Under the pieces are notes generated by a model. The model searched no databases, was not told the DNA's origin, and worked only from the letters and a program-made list of their open reading frames with translations. This document shows positions 51,734-59,477 of a stretch of 64,000 nt of DNA, piece after piece (the stretch's first letter is position 1; each line of letters opens with the position of its first letter). Source of the stretch: Micromonospora endolithica (GTDB lineage Bacteria; Actinomycetota; Actinomycetes; Mycobacteriales; Micromonosporaceae); assembly GCF_003626595.1 (NCBI RefSeq), contig NZ_RBAK01000015.1, positions 62,001-126,000 of the forward strand. Reading direction: 5' to 3'. Both the position numbers and the translations under genes were made by a program.

Positions 51734-52647
51734 CCGCGTACGACCTCTGGCGGCCGGTCTCCGGGTGCGGCCCGGCCTGCCTCCCGTCGCCCGGCGTGGT
51801 GCCCGGCGTGCCGGCCGCCGTGCGGGCCCGGCGGCTGGTCGCGCTGCTCGGCATGCTCGTCGCCGGTGCCGTCCTGGCGGTGCTGCTGCCGGTCCTGCCG
51901 ACCGGCGAGCGGCAGGCGGCGGTACGCGGCTGGGCCCGGCGCACGGCCCGCGCCGCCGGTGTCCGGCTGGTGGTCCGGGGCCGGCCACCCCGGCGACGCG
52001 CACTGCTGGTCGCCAACCACGAGTCCTGGCTGGACGTGCTCGCCGTGCTGGCGGTCGCGCCGGCCGCGATGGTGGCCAAGAGCGAGGTACGTGGCTGGCC
52101 GCTGCTCGGCCGGCTCGCCGGCGCGGCGGGCACCCTCTTCGTCGACCGGGCTCGGCCGCGGGACCTGCCGGACACCGTGGCGCGGGTGGCCGCGGCGCTG
52201 CGGGCCGGCCGGTCGGTGGCGGTCTTCCCGGAGGGGACGACCTGGTGCGGCGACGGTGGCTGCCGGCCCGGCGGTGGTTTCCGGCCGGCGGTCTTCCAGG
52301 CCGCCGTCGACGCGGGTGCCCCGGTGGTGCCGCTGCGGATCGGGTACCGCTGCGCGGCCACCGGCGCCGGCACGACGGCGGCGGCCTTCCTCGGCGAGGA
52401 GAACCTGTGGCGGTCGGTGCGGCGGGTGCTGGGCACCCGGCGGCTGGTGGTCGAGGTGACCGTCACCGCGACCCTGTATCCCGCCCGGAACGCCGACCGG
52501 CGGGTCCTCGCCCGCGCCGCGGAGGCCGCGGTGCATCTGGTGCCGTCGCCGCCCCGCCTCGCGGCCGCCCCGGCCGGTCCGCCCTCGGTGCCCGGTCCGA
52601 CCGGCGAGTCCGCCGCAGCCGTCCGGGAGCTGGGCCTGGCTGCGTGA
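51730..52647 (+). CDS. OlsA-like lyso-lipid O-acyltransferase (PlsC family)
   Basis: 305 residues. A hydrophobic segment at about 37-57, then catalytic H-x4-D as NHESWLD (His97, Asp102), VDRARPRDLPDT and VFPEGTT. PlsC-family enzymes next to OlsB acylate lyso-ornithine lipid with acyl-ACP. GTG 51730 overlaps the upstream stop (GTGA). Alternative role: 1-acylglycerol-3-phosphate acyltransferase. Confidence 0.87.
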   Translation: MTAYDLWRPVSGCGPACLPSPGVVPGVPAAVRARRLVALLGMLVAGAVLAVLLPVLPTGERQAAVRGWARRTARAAGVRLVVRGRPPRRRALLVANHESWLDVLAVLAVAPAAMVAKSEVRGWPLLGRLAGAAGTLFVDRARPRDLPDTVARVAAALRAGRSVAVFPEGTTWCGDGGCRPGGGFRPAVFQAAVDAGAPVVPLRIGYRCAATGAGTTAAAFLGEENLWRSVRRVLGTRRLVVEVTVTATLYPARNADRRVLARAAEAAVHLVPSPPRLAAAPAGPPSVPGPTGESAAAVRELGLAA

Positions 52648-52655
52648 CCTTGTCG

Positions 52656-52672
52656 TATCGCGATGTATCGCG
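52656..52672. promoter_or_regulatory. probable PadR operator
   Basis: TATCGCG occurs twice 10 bp apart (52656-52662, 52666-52672), and CGCGAT-GT-ATCGCG (52659-52672) is a perfect palindrome. TAGTGT just downstream (52674-52679) may be the -10, so bound protein would block transcription. Confidence 0.7.
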
Positions 52673-52726
52673 TTAGTGTCCTCGCGGCGGACGCGCCCCG
52701 GTCGCGCCCGCCGCCGAGGGAGCCCG

Positions 52727-52774
52727 ATGACGCACTGGACGGTCGACCACCGCCCGGCGGGCACGCTGCCGTGA
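52727..52774 (+). CDS. 15-codon upstream ORF coupled to padR
   Basis: ATG 52727, with GAGGGAG 5 nt upstream, encodes MTHWTVDHRPAGTLP and stops at TGA 52772-52774, which overlaps the padR GTG (GTGA). It is probably a translational coupling leader; padR itself lacks its own ribosome-binding site. Confidence 0.55.
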   Translation: MTHWTVDHRPAGTLP

Positions 52775-53391
52775 CCACCGTCTTCGGTCACGGGCGGTTG
52801 CGGCTCTACCTGCTCAGGCTCCTCGACGACGGGCCCCGGCACGGCTACGAGCTGATCCGCCTGCTCCAGGAGCGCTTCCTCGGCCTGTACGCGCCCAGCG
52901 CCGGCACCATCTACCCCCGGCTGCAACGCCTGGAGAGCGACGGGCTGGTCACCCACACCGCCGCCGGTGGCCGGAAGGTCTACGAGATCACCGACGCCGG
53001 CCGGGCCGAGTTGCGGCAGCGGGCCGGCGAGTTGGGCACGCTGGAGTCGGACATCGCCGCCTCGGTGCACGATCTCTCCGTCCTGGCCGGTGAGCTCGGT
53101 GGCGAGGCGCACGGCTCGGTCCGCGACCTCCGACGGGAGCTGCGGGAGGCGACCCGCCCGACCCGGCGTACGCGTCCGGCCGCGTCGTCCGGCCCGCCGC
53201 CGACGGGCCCGCCGGGTCCCGCCCGGACGACCGAGGGGCCGTTGCTGGCCGAGTTCGACCGCCGGCTCGCCGGGTTCAGCGCCGAGGTGGGCGCGCTGGT
53301 CCGGGCCCGCCGGCTCACCGACTCACAGGTACGGACCGCGATCCGGCTGTTGGACGGCGCGCTGGACGGCCTGCGGCGGTTGCTGCGCTGA
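52771..53391 (+). CDS. PadR-family transcriptional regulator
   Basis: 206 residues. The winged-helix N-terminus GRLRLYLLRLLDDGPRHGYE and LLQERFLGLYAPSAGTIYPR, LESDGLVTH, RKVYEITDAGRAEL is classic PadR, followed by a Pro/Arg linker and a C-terminal helical domain. Family homology starts at VTTVFGHG, so GTG 52771 rather than ATG 52663, which lies inside the operator. Ligand unknown. Confidence 0.9.
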   Translation: MTTVFGHGRLRLYLLRLLDDGPRHGYELIRLLQERFLGLYAPSAGTIYPRLQRLESDGLVTHTAAGGRKVYEITDAGRAELRQRAGELGTLESDIAASVHDLSVLAGELGGEAHGSVRDLRRELREATRPTRRTRPAASSGPPPTGPPGPARTTEGPLLAEFDRRLAGFSAEVGALVRARRLTDSQVRTAIRLLDGALDGLRRLLR

Positions 53392-53468
53392 TCCGGGTCC
53401 GGACGGCTCACAGGTTCTTTCCAGCGACCGCCCAGCACGAGCGCAGCGAGAGCGCGGATGATGGGCCC

Positions 53469-54170
53469 ATGGCCGCTACCCAGACCGAGGCGCGACTGCT
53501 CGTCGTCGAGGACGATCCCAACATCCTCGAACTCCTGTCCGCGAGTCTCCGGTTCGCGGGGTTCGACGTGGCGACCGCGACCAGCGGCAGCGCCGCGCTC
53601 AACGCCGCCAAGGACCACCGACCCGACCTGGTGGTGCTCGACGTGATGCTGCCCGACCTGGACGGCTTCGAGGTCATCCGGATGCTCCGCGAGGGCGGCA
53701 CCCGTACGCCGGTGGTGTTCCTGACCGCGCGGGACGCGACCGACGACAAGATCCGCGGGCTGACCCTCGGCGGCGACGACTACGTCACCAAGCCGTTCAG
53801 CCTGGAGGAGCTGACCGCCCGGATCCGGGCGGTGCTGCGCCGTACCAGCAGCGGCGAGACCACGCCGTCCCGGCTCACCTTCGCCGACCTGGAGCTGGAC
53901 GAGGAGACCCACGAGGTGCACCGGGCCGGCCAGCGGGTGCAGCTCTCCCCGACGGAGTTCAAGCTGCTGCGTTACCTGATGCTGAACGCCAACCGGGTGC
54001 TGTCCAAGGCGCAGATCCTCGACCACGTCTGGAACTACGACTTCCGGGGCGACGACAACATCGTCGAGTCGTACATCTCCTACCTGCGGCGCAAGGTGGA
54101 CAACACCCCACCCCGGCTGATCCACACCCTGCGTGGGGTCGGCTACGTCCTGCGCAAGCCCGCGGCGTGA
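53469..54170 (+). CDS. OmpR-family response regulator
   Basis: 233 residues. Acid pocket Glu14-Asp15-Asp16, phosphoacceptor Asp58 in LVVLDVMLPD, Lys in YVTKPFS, and a winged helix (LSPTEFKLLRYLMLNANRVL, LRRKVDN, LIHTLRGVGYVLR). It resembles the TcrA/TrcR/MprA group. ATG 53469 is 6 nt after GATGAT. Its stop overlaps the kinase start (GTGA). Confidence 0.94.
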   Translation: MAATQTEARLLVVEDDPNILELLSASLRFAGFDVATATSGSAALNAAKDHRPDLVVLDVMLPDLDGFEVIRMLREGGTRTPVVFLTARDATDDKIRGLTLGGDDYVTKPFSLEELTARIRAVLRRTSSGETTPSRLTFADLELDEETHEVHRAGQRVQLSPTEFKLLRYLMLNANRVLSKAQILDHVWNYDFRGDDNIVESYISYLRRKVDNTPPRLIHTLRGVGYVLRKPAA

Positions 54171-55729
54171 TCCCGGTCGAGCAGGCGAAGGTCAAGCTGC
54201 GCGGAGTCCCACTCCGGGTCAAGCTGGTCGCGTCGGTCCTCACCCTGGTTGCCGCCGCCCTGCTGGTGATCAGTTCGCTGACCGCCGTTCTGCTGCGCAA
54301 CTACCTGGTCGACCAGGTCGACGACGAGTTGACCACGGCCACCAGCACGGTGAGCAGCCTGGTCACCCAGCTCCGTCCCGGCCAGTTCGTCACGTTCGGC
54401 CTGCCCAGCGACTACGTGGTGCTCACCGTGCGCAACGGCCAGGTCGGTGGCGGCTACTCCAACCCGAATCTCGACACCCTGGACCTACCGCCGTGGCCGG
54501 AGACCGAGGCGGGATTCCGGGAGTTGGTGGGGGACACCCCCTTCACGGTCACCTCTCGCAACGGCGGCACCCGCTGGCGGATGCTCTACATCGAACTGCC
54601 CGGCGGGCAACTGGCCGCGATGGGGCAGAACCTCACCGACGTCGACCTCGCCGTCAAGCGCCTGGTCTGGATCGACCTGCTGGTGGGCGGCGCCGCGCTG
54701 GTCCTGCTCGCCTCGATCGGGGCGGCGATCGTGCGGACCAGCCTCAAGCCGCTGGTGGAGATCGAACAGACCGCCGCCGCCATCGCCGGCGGGGACCTGA
54801 GCCGACGGGTGCCCGATCCGGAGCAGAATGCCGACTGCCCCACCTCGGAGCTGGGTCGGCTCTCCCGGGCGCTGAACGCGATGCTCAACCAGATCGAGGC
54901 CGCCTTCACCGCCCGCGCCGCCTCCGAGGCCGCGGCGCGCTCCGCCGAGGCCGCCGCCCGGGACGCGGCCGACTCCGCCCTGGCCTCCGAGGCGCGGGCC
55001 CGGCGGTCCGAGGAGCGGATGCGGCAGTTCGTCGCGGACGCCTCGCACGAGCTGCGGACCCCGCTGACCACCATCCGGGGCTTCGCCGAGCTGTACCGGC
55101 AGGGTGCGGCCCGGGCTCCGGAGAAGACCGCCGACCTGCTGCGCCGGATCGAGGACGAGGCCGCCCGGATGGGTCTGCTGGTGGAGGACCTGCTGCTGCT
55201 GGCCCGACTGGACCGGGAGCGGCCGGTGACGCTCGGCCCGGTGGAACTGCCGGTGCTGGCCGGGGACGCGGTGGCGGCGGCCCGGGTGGTGGCGCCGGAC
55301 CGGCCGATCGAGCTGGACATCGAGCCGGGCTCGGGAACGCTCGTGGTGCACGGTGACGACGCCCGCCTGCGCCAGGTGATCGGCAACCTGATGACCAACG
55401 CGCTCACGCACACCCCACCGGACGCCGCGGTGACCCTGCGGCTGCGTACCGAGCCGGGCGACGTCGCGGTGGTGGAGGTGGCCGACACCGGGCAGGGGCT
55501 CTCCCCGGAACAGGCGGAACGCGTGTTCGAGCGCTTCTACCGGGCGGACGCCGCCCGGACCCGGCGGGCCGACGGCAACACCGGCACCGGCCTGGGCCTG
55601 GCGATCGTCGCCGCGATCGTCGCCGCCCACCACGGCACCGTCGAGGTGACCGGAACGCCGGGCGGGGGTGCGACGTTCCGGGTCCGGCTTCCGCTGGCCC
55701 CCGAGCCCGCCCTCGACGACGGGGAATGA
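54167..55729 (+). CDS. membrane sensor histidine kinase
   Basis: 520 residues: TM1 about 17-43, extracytoplasmic sensor 44-163, TM2 about 165-189, HAMP, an Ala-rich coiled-coil-like insert (about 248-282), H box ADASHELRTPLTTIRGF with His293, then N, G1 (DTGQGLSPEQ) and G2 (GTGLGLAIV) boxes. GTG 54167 overlaps the regulator stop. The next gene, HtrA, is a plausible target. Confidence 0.94.
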   Translation: MIPVEQAKVKLRGVPLRVKLVASVLTLVAAALLVISSLTAVLLRNYLVDQVDDELTTATSTVSSLVTQLRPGQFVTFGLPSDYVVLTVRNGQVGGGYSNPNLDTLDLPPWPETEAGFRELVGDTPFTVTSRNGGTRWRMLYIELPGGQLAAMGQNLTDVDLAVKRLVWIDLLVGGAALVLLASIGAAIVRTSLKPLVEIEQTAAAIAGGDLSRRVPDPEQNADCPTSELGRLSRALNAMLNQIEAAFTARAASEAAARSAEAAARDAADSALASEARARRSEERMRQFVADASHELRTPLTTIRGFAELYRQGAARAPEKTADLLRRIEDEAARMGLLVEDLLLLARLDRERPVTLGPVELPVLAGDAVAAARVVAPDRPIELDIEPGSGTLVVHGDDARLRQVIGNLMTNALTHTPPDAAVTLRLRTEPGDVAVVEVADTGQGLSPEQAERVFERFYRADAARTRRADGNTGTGLGLAIVAAIVAAHHGTVEVTGTPGGGATFRVRLPLAPEPALDDGE

Positions 55730-55791
55730 CTTTCAGAAAACCTACAGGCAGGTTCCAGGCGGATCGCAGTGGCGGGAGAGAGAGTGGTCCC

Positions 55792-57366
55792 ATGACCGAG
55801 TACGAGTCCGACCCGCAGCGCCGGCCGGCCCCCTCCGACGCCGAGCCGTCGCACCCCACCGCCGAGCTGCACCGCGTCGAGCGCGCGCAGTCCGACTCCG
55901 CCACCGCCGCCCCCGACGGCGAGACCACCGATCCGGCCCGGACCGCCGAGGTCCGCCCGGTCCAGGACGTCTTCCCGGGTACGCCCGAGGTCGCCCCGAC
56001 CGCCGGCGCGGCGCGACCCGGCGACGGGCCGGGCGCGCCCGCCACCAGCCCGTCCGCACCGCCGTACCCGGTCTCCGGACACCCGCAGCCGGGGCAGCCC
56101 CACCCGTACGGCCAGCCGGGCCAGCCGCAGGCCGGCCGGTGGCCGGGTGGCGCGTGGTATCCCGGTCCGCAGGCCGGTTGGAGTGGCGCCGGCCAGCCGG
56201 GCCACGGTCAGCCGCACCAGCCCGGCCCACCCCACCACCCGGGTCAGCAGTACCACCCGGGCCAGCAGTACCAGCCGGGCCAGTCGCTGCCGCCCTGGGC
56301 GCAGCAGGCCCGTCCGCACGACCCCCGGCCCGGCCGGATCGCCAAGTTCGTCGGCGCGGGTGTCGCGGTGTTCGCCCTGATGCTCGGCTCCGGCGTCGCC
56401 GGCGGTGCGCTCGCGCTGGCCGTGGACGGTGGCTCGGGTGTCACCCGCACCTACTCCGCCGCGCCGGTCATCGACGGCGCGGATCTGCCCCGGATCGCCG
56501 CGAAGGTGCAGCCCAGCGTGGTCTCGATCAGCACCGGCAACGGTGAGGGATCCGGCGTGGTGCTCAGCGCGAACGGTTACGTGCTGACCAACAACCACGT
56601 CATCGCCTCGGCCGGCGGTGACACCGTTCGGGTGATCTTCGCCGACGGCCGGAACGCGCAGGCTCGGATCATCGGCGCCGACCCGAAGACCGACCTCGCG
56701 GTGGTGCAGGTCTCCGGCGTGAGCGACCTCCAGCCAGCCACCCTCGGTGACAGCGACGCCATGCAGGTGGGCGACCAGGTGCTCGCCCTGGGCAGCCCGC
56801 TGGGCCTGCAGGGGTCGGTGACCGCCGGCATCCTCAGCGCCCGGGACCGCACCATCCGGGCCGGCAGCCAGCAGAACCCGCAGCAGGGCGCGACGTCGAT
56901 CGCCGGGCTGCTCCAGACCGACGCCCCGATCAACCCCGGCAACTCCGGCGGCGCGCTGGTCAACACCCGTGGCGAGGTGATCGGCATCAACACCGCCATC
57001 GCCACCGACGGCCAGGGCGGCACCGGCAACATCGGCGTCGGCTTCGCGATCCCGAGCAACAAGGCCAAGGACGTGGCCGAGAAGTTGCAGCGGGGCGAGA
57101 AGGTCAGCCACCCGACGCTCGGCGTCAGCGTGAACGCCGCCGAGGGCGGTGGCGCGCTGGTCGGCGCCGTCACGTCGGGCAGCGCCGCGGAGAAGGCCGG
57201 GCTCCAGCGTGGCGACGTGATCACCCGCTTCGGCGACAAGGTGGTCAACGACTCCGACGACCTCGTCGGCGCGGTGCAGGCCGGCAAGGTGGGTGACCGG
57301 GTCGAGGTGACCTACAAGCGCAACGGCGCCGAGTCCACCGTGACCGTGACGCTCGCCGAGTCCTGA
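55792..57366 (+). CDS. HtrA/DegP-like membrane-anchored serine protease
   Basis: 524 residues. A cytoplasmic Pro/Gly/Gln/His-rich N-terminus (1-180) with repeated GQQYHPGQQYQPG-type units, TM about 185-210, a trypsin-like domain with His269 (TNNHVIA), Asp301 (TDLAVVQV) and Ser385 (NPGNSGGAL), and a C-terminal PDZ domain (about 435-520). It acts in envelope protein quality control. ATG 55792 is preferred over ATG 55726. It lies 62 bp after the two-component operon. Confidence 0.93.
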   Translation: MTEYESDPQRRPAPSDAEPSHPTAELHRVERAQSDSATAAPDGETTDPARTAEVRPVQDVFPGTPEVAPTAGAARPGDGPGAPATSPSAPPYPVSGHPQPGQPHPYGQPGQPQAGRWPGGAWYPGPQAGWSGAGQPGHGQPHQPGPPHHPGQQYHPGQQYQPGQSLPPWAQQARPHDPRPGRIAKFVGAGVAVFALMLGSGVAGGALALAVDGGSGVTRTYSAAPVIDGADLPRIAAKVQPSVVSISTGNGEGSGVVLSANGYVLTNNHVIASAGGDTVRVIFADGRNAQARIIGADPKTDLAVVQVSGVSDLQPATLGDSDAMQVGDQVLALGSPLGLQGSVTAGILSARDRTIRAGSQQNPQQGATSIAGLLQTDAPINPGNSGGALVNTRGEVIGINTAIATDGQGGTGNIGVGFAIPSNKAKDVAEKLQRGEKVSHPTLGVSVNAAEGGGALVGAVTSGSAAEKAGLQRGDVITRFGDKVVNDSDDLVGAVQAGKVGDRVEVTYKRNGAESTVTVTLAES

Positions 57367-57397
57367 CCGGTAGACCAGAGCTTTTCTCCTCCCTCCG

Positions 57398-57442
57398 GCG
57401 GCGGGTGGTGGAGCCAAGGGGGTTGGCTCCACCACCCGCCGC
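57398..57442. terminator. 20-bp perfect hairpin terminator of htrA
   Basis: The arms at 57398-57417 and 57423-57442 are perfectly complementary around a GGGGG loop. There is no T tract after it, but this is the longest perfect stem in the window. Confidence 0.85.
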
Positions 57443-57456
57443 TCACTCTCCTCGAC

Positions 57457-57502
57457 GGCGGTTCACCCGGATCGGGTGAGCCGCCGTCACCCGATCCGGG
57501 TG
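57457..57502. repeat. palindrome cluster before the BON gene
   Basis: CACCCGGATCGGGTG (57464-57478) and its exact reverse complement CACCCGATCCGGGTG (57488-57502) are 9 nt apart. The first also sits in a longer hairpin, GGCGGTTCACCCG with CGGGTGAGCCGCC (57457-57485). Alternative pairings are possible. Confidence 0.75.
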
Positions 57503-57540
57503 CAGCCTCACCACAGGCAGCGACGGGGGAGGGGCGCGAG

Positions 57541-58206
57541 ATGAGCACCGCCGTGCGGACGGACGAGCGGATCCAGCGGGACGTGCAGGACGAACTGGCC
57601 TGGGACCCCCGGGTGGGACCGAACCAGATCGGCGTGGTCGTGCACGCCGGCGTGGTGACCCTCACCGGCTGGGTGGACGAATACGCGCGCAGATGGGCGG
57701 CGGTCCGCTGCGCGCAGCGCGTACGCGGGGTGCGGGCGGTCGCCGACGACGTCGAGGTGCGCCTGCCCGGCGAGGCCGGCCGGACCGACTCCGACGTCGC
57801 GCTCGCCGCCGGCCGCGCGTGGGAGTGGGACAGCTTCGTGCCCGCCGAGCGGCTGGACGTCACGGTCGCCAACGGATGGGTGACGCTCCGTGGTGAGGTC
57901 GAGTTCGGCTGGCAGCGACGGACGGCCGAGAGTGACCTGCGCCGGCTGGCCGGCGTACGCGGGGTGACGAACCTGGTGGAGGTCCGGCCGGCCGCCCCGA
58001 CCGACCGGGAGGGCACCCGGCGGGAGGTGCAGCGCGCGTTGCGGCGCGGCATCGGCACCGAGCGGGTCACCGTCGAGGTCGACGGTGACACGGTGGTGCT
58101 GCGGGGTGTGGTCCGCTCGTGGTGGGAGCGGGACCAGGCGGAGCGGATCGCGTGGTCCGGCGCGGGGGTGCGGGCGGTGCGGGACGAGCTGCTGGTCGGC
58201 GGCTGA
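57541..58206 (+). CDS. triple BON-domain protein
   Basis: 221 residues with three BON repeats (about 8-75, 80-148, 155-220), each with the V.V..G.VTL.G pattern (VVHAGVVTLTGWVDEYARR, VTVANGWVTLRGEV, VEVDGDTVVLRGVV). No signal peptide, so a cytoplasmic osmotic-stress or phospholipid-binding role is possible but unproven. GGGGGAGGGG precedes ATG 57541. Confidence 0.9.
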   Translation: MSTAVRTDERIQRDVQDELAWDPRVGPNQIGVVVHAGVVTLTGWVDEYARRWAAVRCAQRVRGVRAVADDVEVRLPGEAGRTDSDVALAAGRAWEWDSFVPAERLDVTVANGWVTLRGEVEFGWQRRTAESDLRRLAGVRGVTNLVEVRPAAPTDREGTRREVQRALRRGIGTERVTVEVDGDTVVLRGVVRSWWERDQAERIAWSGAGVRAVRDELLVGG

Positions 58207-58316
58207 GCGCCGGGCGGGTGTAGCGGTGCCGCCACCGGGAACCCGCTGCCGACCACCGGGGCGGGTGTCTGCCGGACCCGGCGACTCCGGTGGGACTGCG
58301 TGAGGGGGAGGGGCCC

Positions 58317-59432
58317 GTGGCCGTGCAGCTTCCGGACGACCGCTCGGCGGAGCGGCCGCTGCGGATCGCGATGGTGGTCCCACCCTGGCTGTCGGTGCCC
58401 CCGCCGGGTTACGGCGGGCTGGAGCAACTGGTCGCCGGACTGGTGGACGCGCTCGTGACGCGTGGCCACGCGGTGACCCTCTTCGGTGCCGGGCGGGACC
58501 ACGGCACCGCCGGTGACTTCGTCGCCACCGTCGGCGATCTCCAGTACGACCGGCTCGGCGAGTCGCTGCCCGAGCTGGCCCACCTGGCTCAGGTCAACCA
58601 CCTGGTCGACGCGGCCGACTTCGACGTGGTCCACGACCACACCACGATCGGCCCGCTGGTCGCCGGCCGCCGGGCGGTGCCGACGGTGGCGACCGTGCAC
58701 GGCAATCCGGTCGGTGAGTACGGAACGGTGCTCAGCGACACCGACCACGGGGTCGGGCTGGTCGCGATCTCGCACGCGCAGCGCCGGCTCAATCCCCGGC
58801 TGCCCTGGGTGGGTACGGTGCACAACGCCCTGGACACCACCGGCATCCCCCGCAAGAGCATGCCCGGCCGAGGGCCGGTGCTGTGGCTGGCCCGGTTCAG
58901 CCCGGACAAGGGGCCGGACCTGGCGATCCGCGCCTGCCGGGCCGCCGGGCTGCCGCTGGTGCTGGCCGGCAAGTGCAACGAGCCGGCCGAGCGGCGCTAC
59001 TTCGAGCAGGTGATCCGGCCGATGCTCGACGAGGACGTCACCGTCGTGCGGGACGCCGACCGGGCCACCGCGCTGCGGCTGCTGATCGACGCCCGCTGCC
59101 TGGTCATGCCGATCCAGTGGGAGGAGCCGTTCGGGATGGTGATGCTGGAGGCGATGGCGACCGGCACCCCGGTGGTCGCGCTCAACCGGGGCGCGGTGCC
59201 GGAGCTGGTCCGCCCCGGTGTGACCGGGCTGGTCTGCGCCACCGCCGACGATCTGCCCGGGGCGTTGCGGGCGGCGGACCGCCTGGATCCGGCGGCGTGC
59301 GTCACGCACGTGGAGGAGAACTTCTCCACCTGCCGGACCGCGATCGGCTACGAGGCCGTGTACCGGCGGTTCACCGCCGGCGTCGTGCGCCCGGCCCGGT
59401 CCCGCGAGCCGGTGCGGGTGGCCTTCCGCTGA
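58317..59432 (+). CDS. GT4-family glycosyltransferase
   Basis: 371 residues. N-terminal PPWLSVPPPGYGGLEQ, VHDHTTIGPL, TVHGNPVG; donor domain LARFSPDKGPDLAI, AGKCNEPAE and EEPFGMVMLEAMATGTPVVA with the GT4 acidic motif. Substrate unknown; it is of the type seen near trehalose or exopolysaccharide genes. GTG 58317 has GGGGGAGGGG upstream. Confidence 0.88.
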   Translation: MAVQLPDDRSAERPLRIAMVVPPWLSVPPPGYGGLEQLVAGLVDALVTRGHAVTLFGAGRDHGTAGDFVATVGDLQYDRLGESLPELAHLAQVNHLVDAADFDVVHDHTTIGPLVAGRRAVPTVATVHGNPVGEYGTVLSDTDHGVGLVAISHAQRRLNPRLPWVGTVHNALDTTGIPRKSMPGRGPVLWLARFSPDKGPDLAIRACRAAGLPLVLAGKCNEPAERRYFEQVIRPMLDEDVTVVRDADRATALRLLIDARCLVMPIQWEEPFGMVMLEAMATGTPVVALNRGAVPELVRPGVTGLVCATADDLPGALRAADRLDPAACVTHVEENFSTCRTAIGYEAVYRRFTAGVVRPARSREPVRVAFR

Positions 59433-59433
59433 G

Positions 59434-59471
59434 CCCGCGCCCGGCCGCCGGTGCCGGTCGCCGGCGCGGGC
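59434..59471. terminator. bidirectional terminator candidate
   Basis: GCCCGCGCCCGG pairs with CCGGCGCGGGC (one bulge) between the convergent glycosyltransferase and protein kinase genes. Confidence 0.5.
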
Positions 59472-59477
59472 ACCGGC

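Noticed and set aside
52663..52770. ATG 52663 as the padR start
   Set aside because: It lies inside the operator palindrome and promoter region; PadR homology starts at GTG 52771, and a good ribosome-binding site is spent on the intervening 15-codon ORF.
55720..55760. GGAAT...GTT upstream of htrA as a second SigR target
   Set aside because: Spacing of about 24 nt does not fit the SigR consensus.
55726..55791. ATG 55726 as htrA start
   Set aside because: It overlaps the end of the kinase gene and adds 22 residues without family support; ATG 55792 begins the usual acidic N-terminus.
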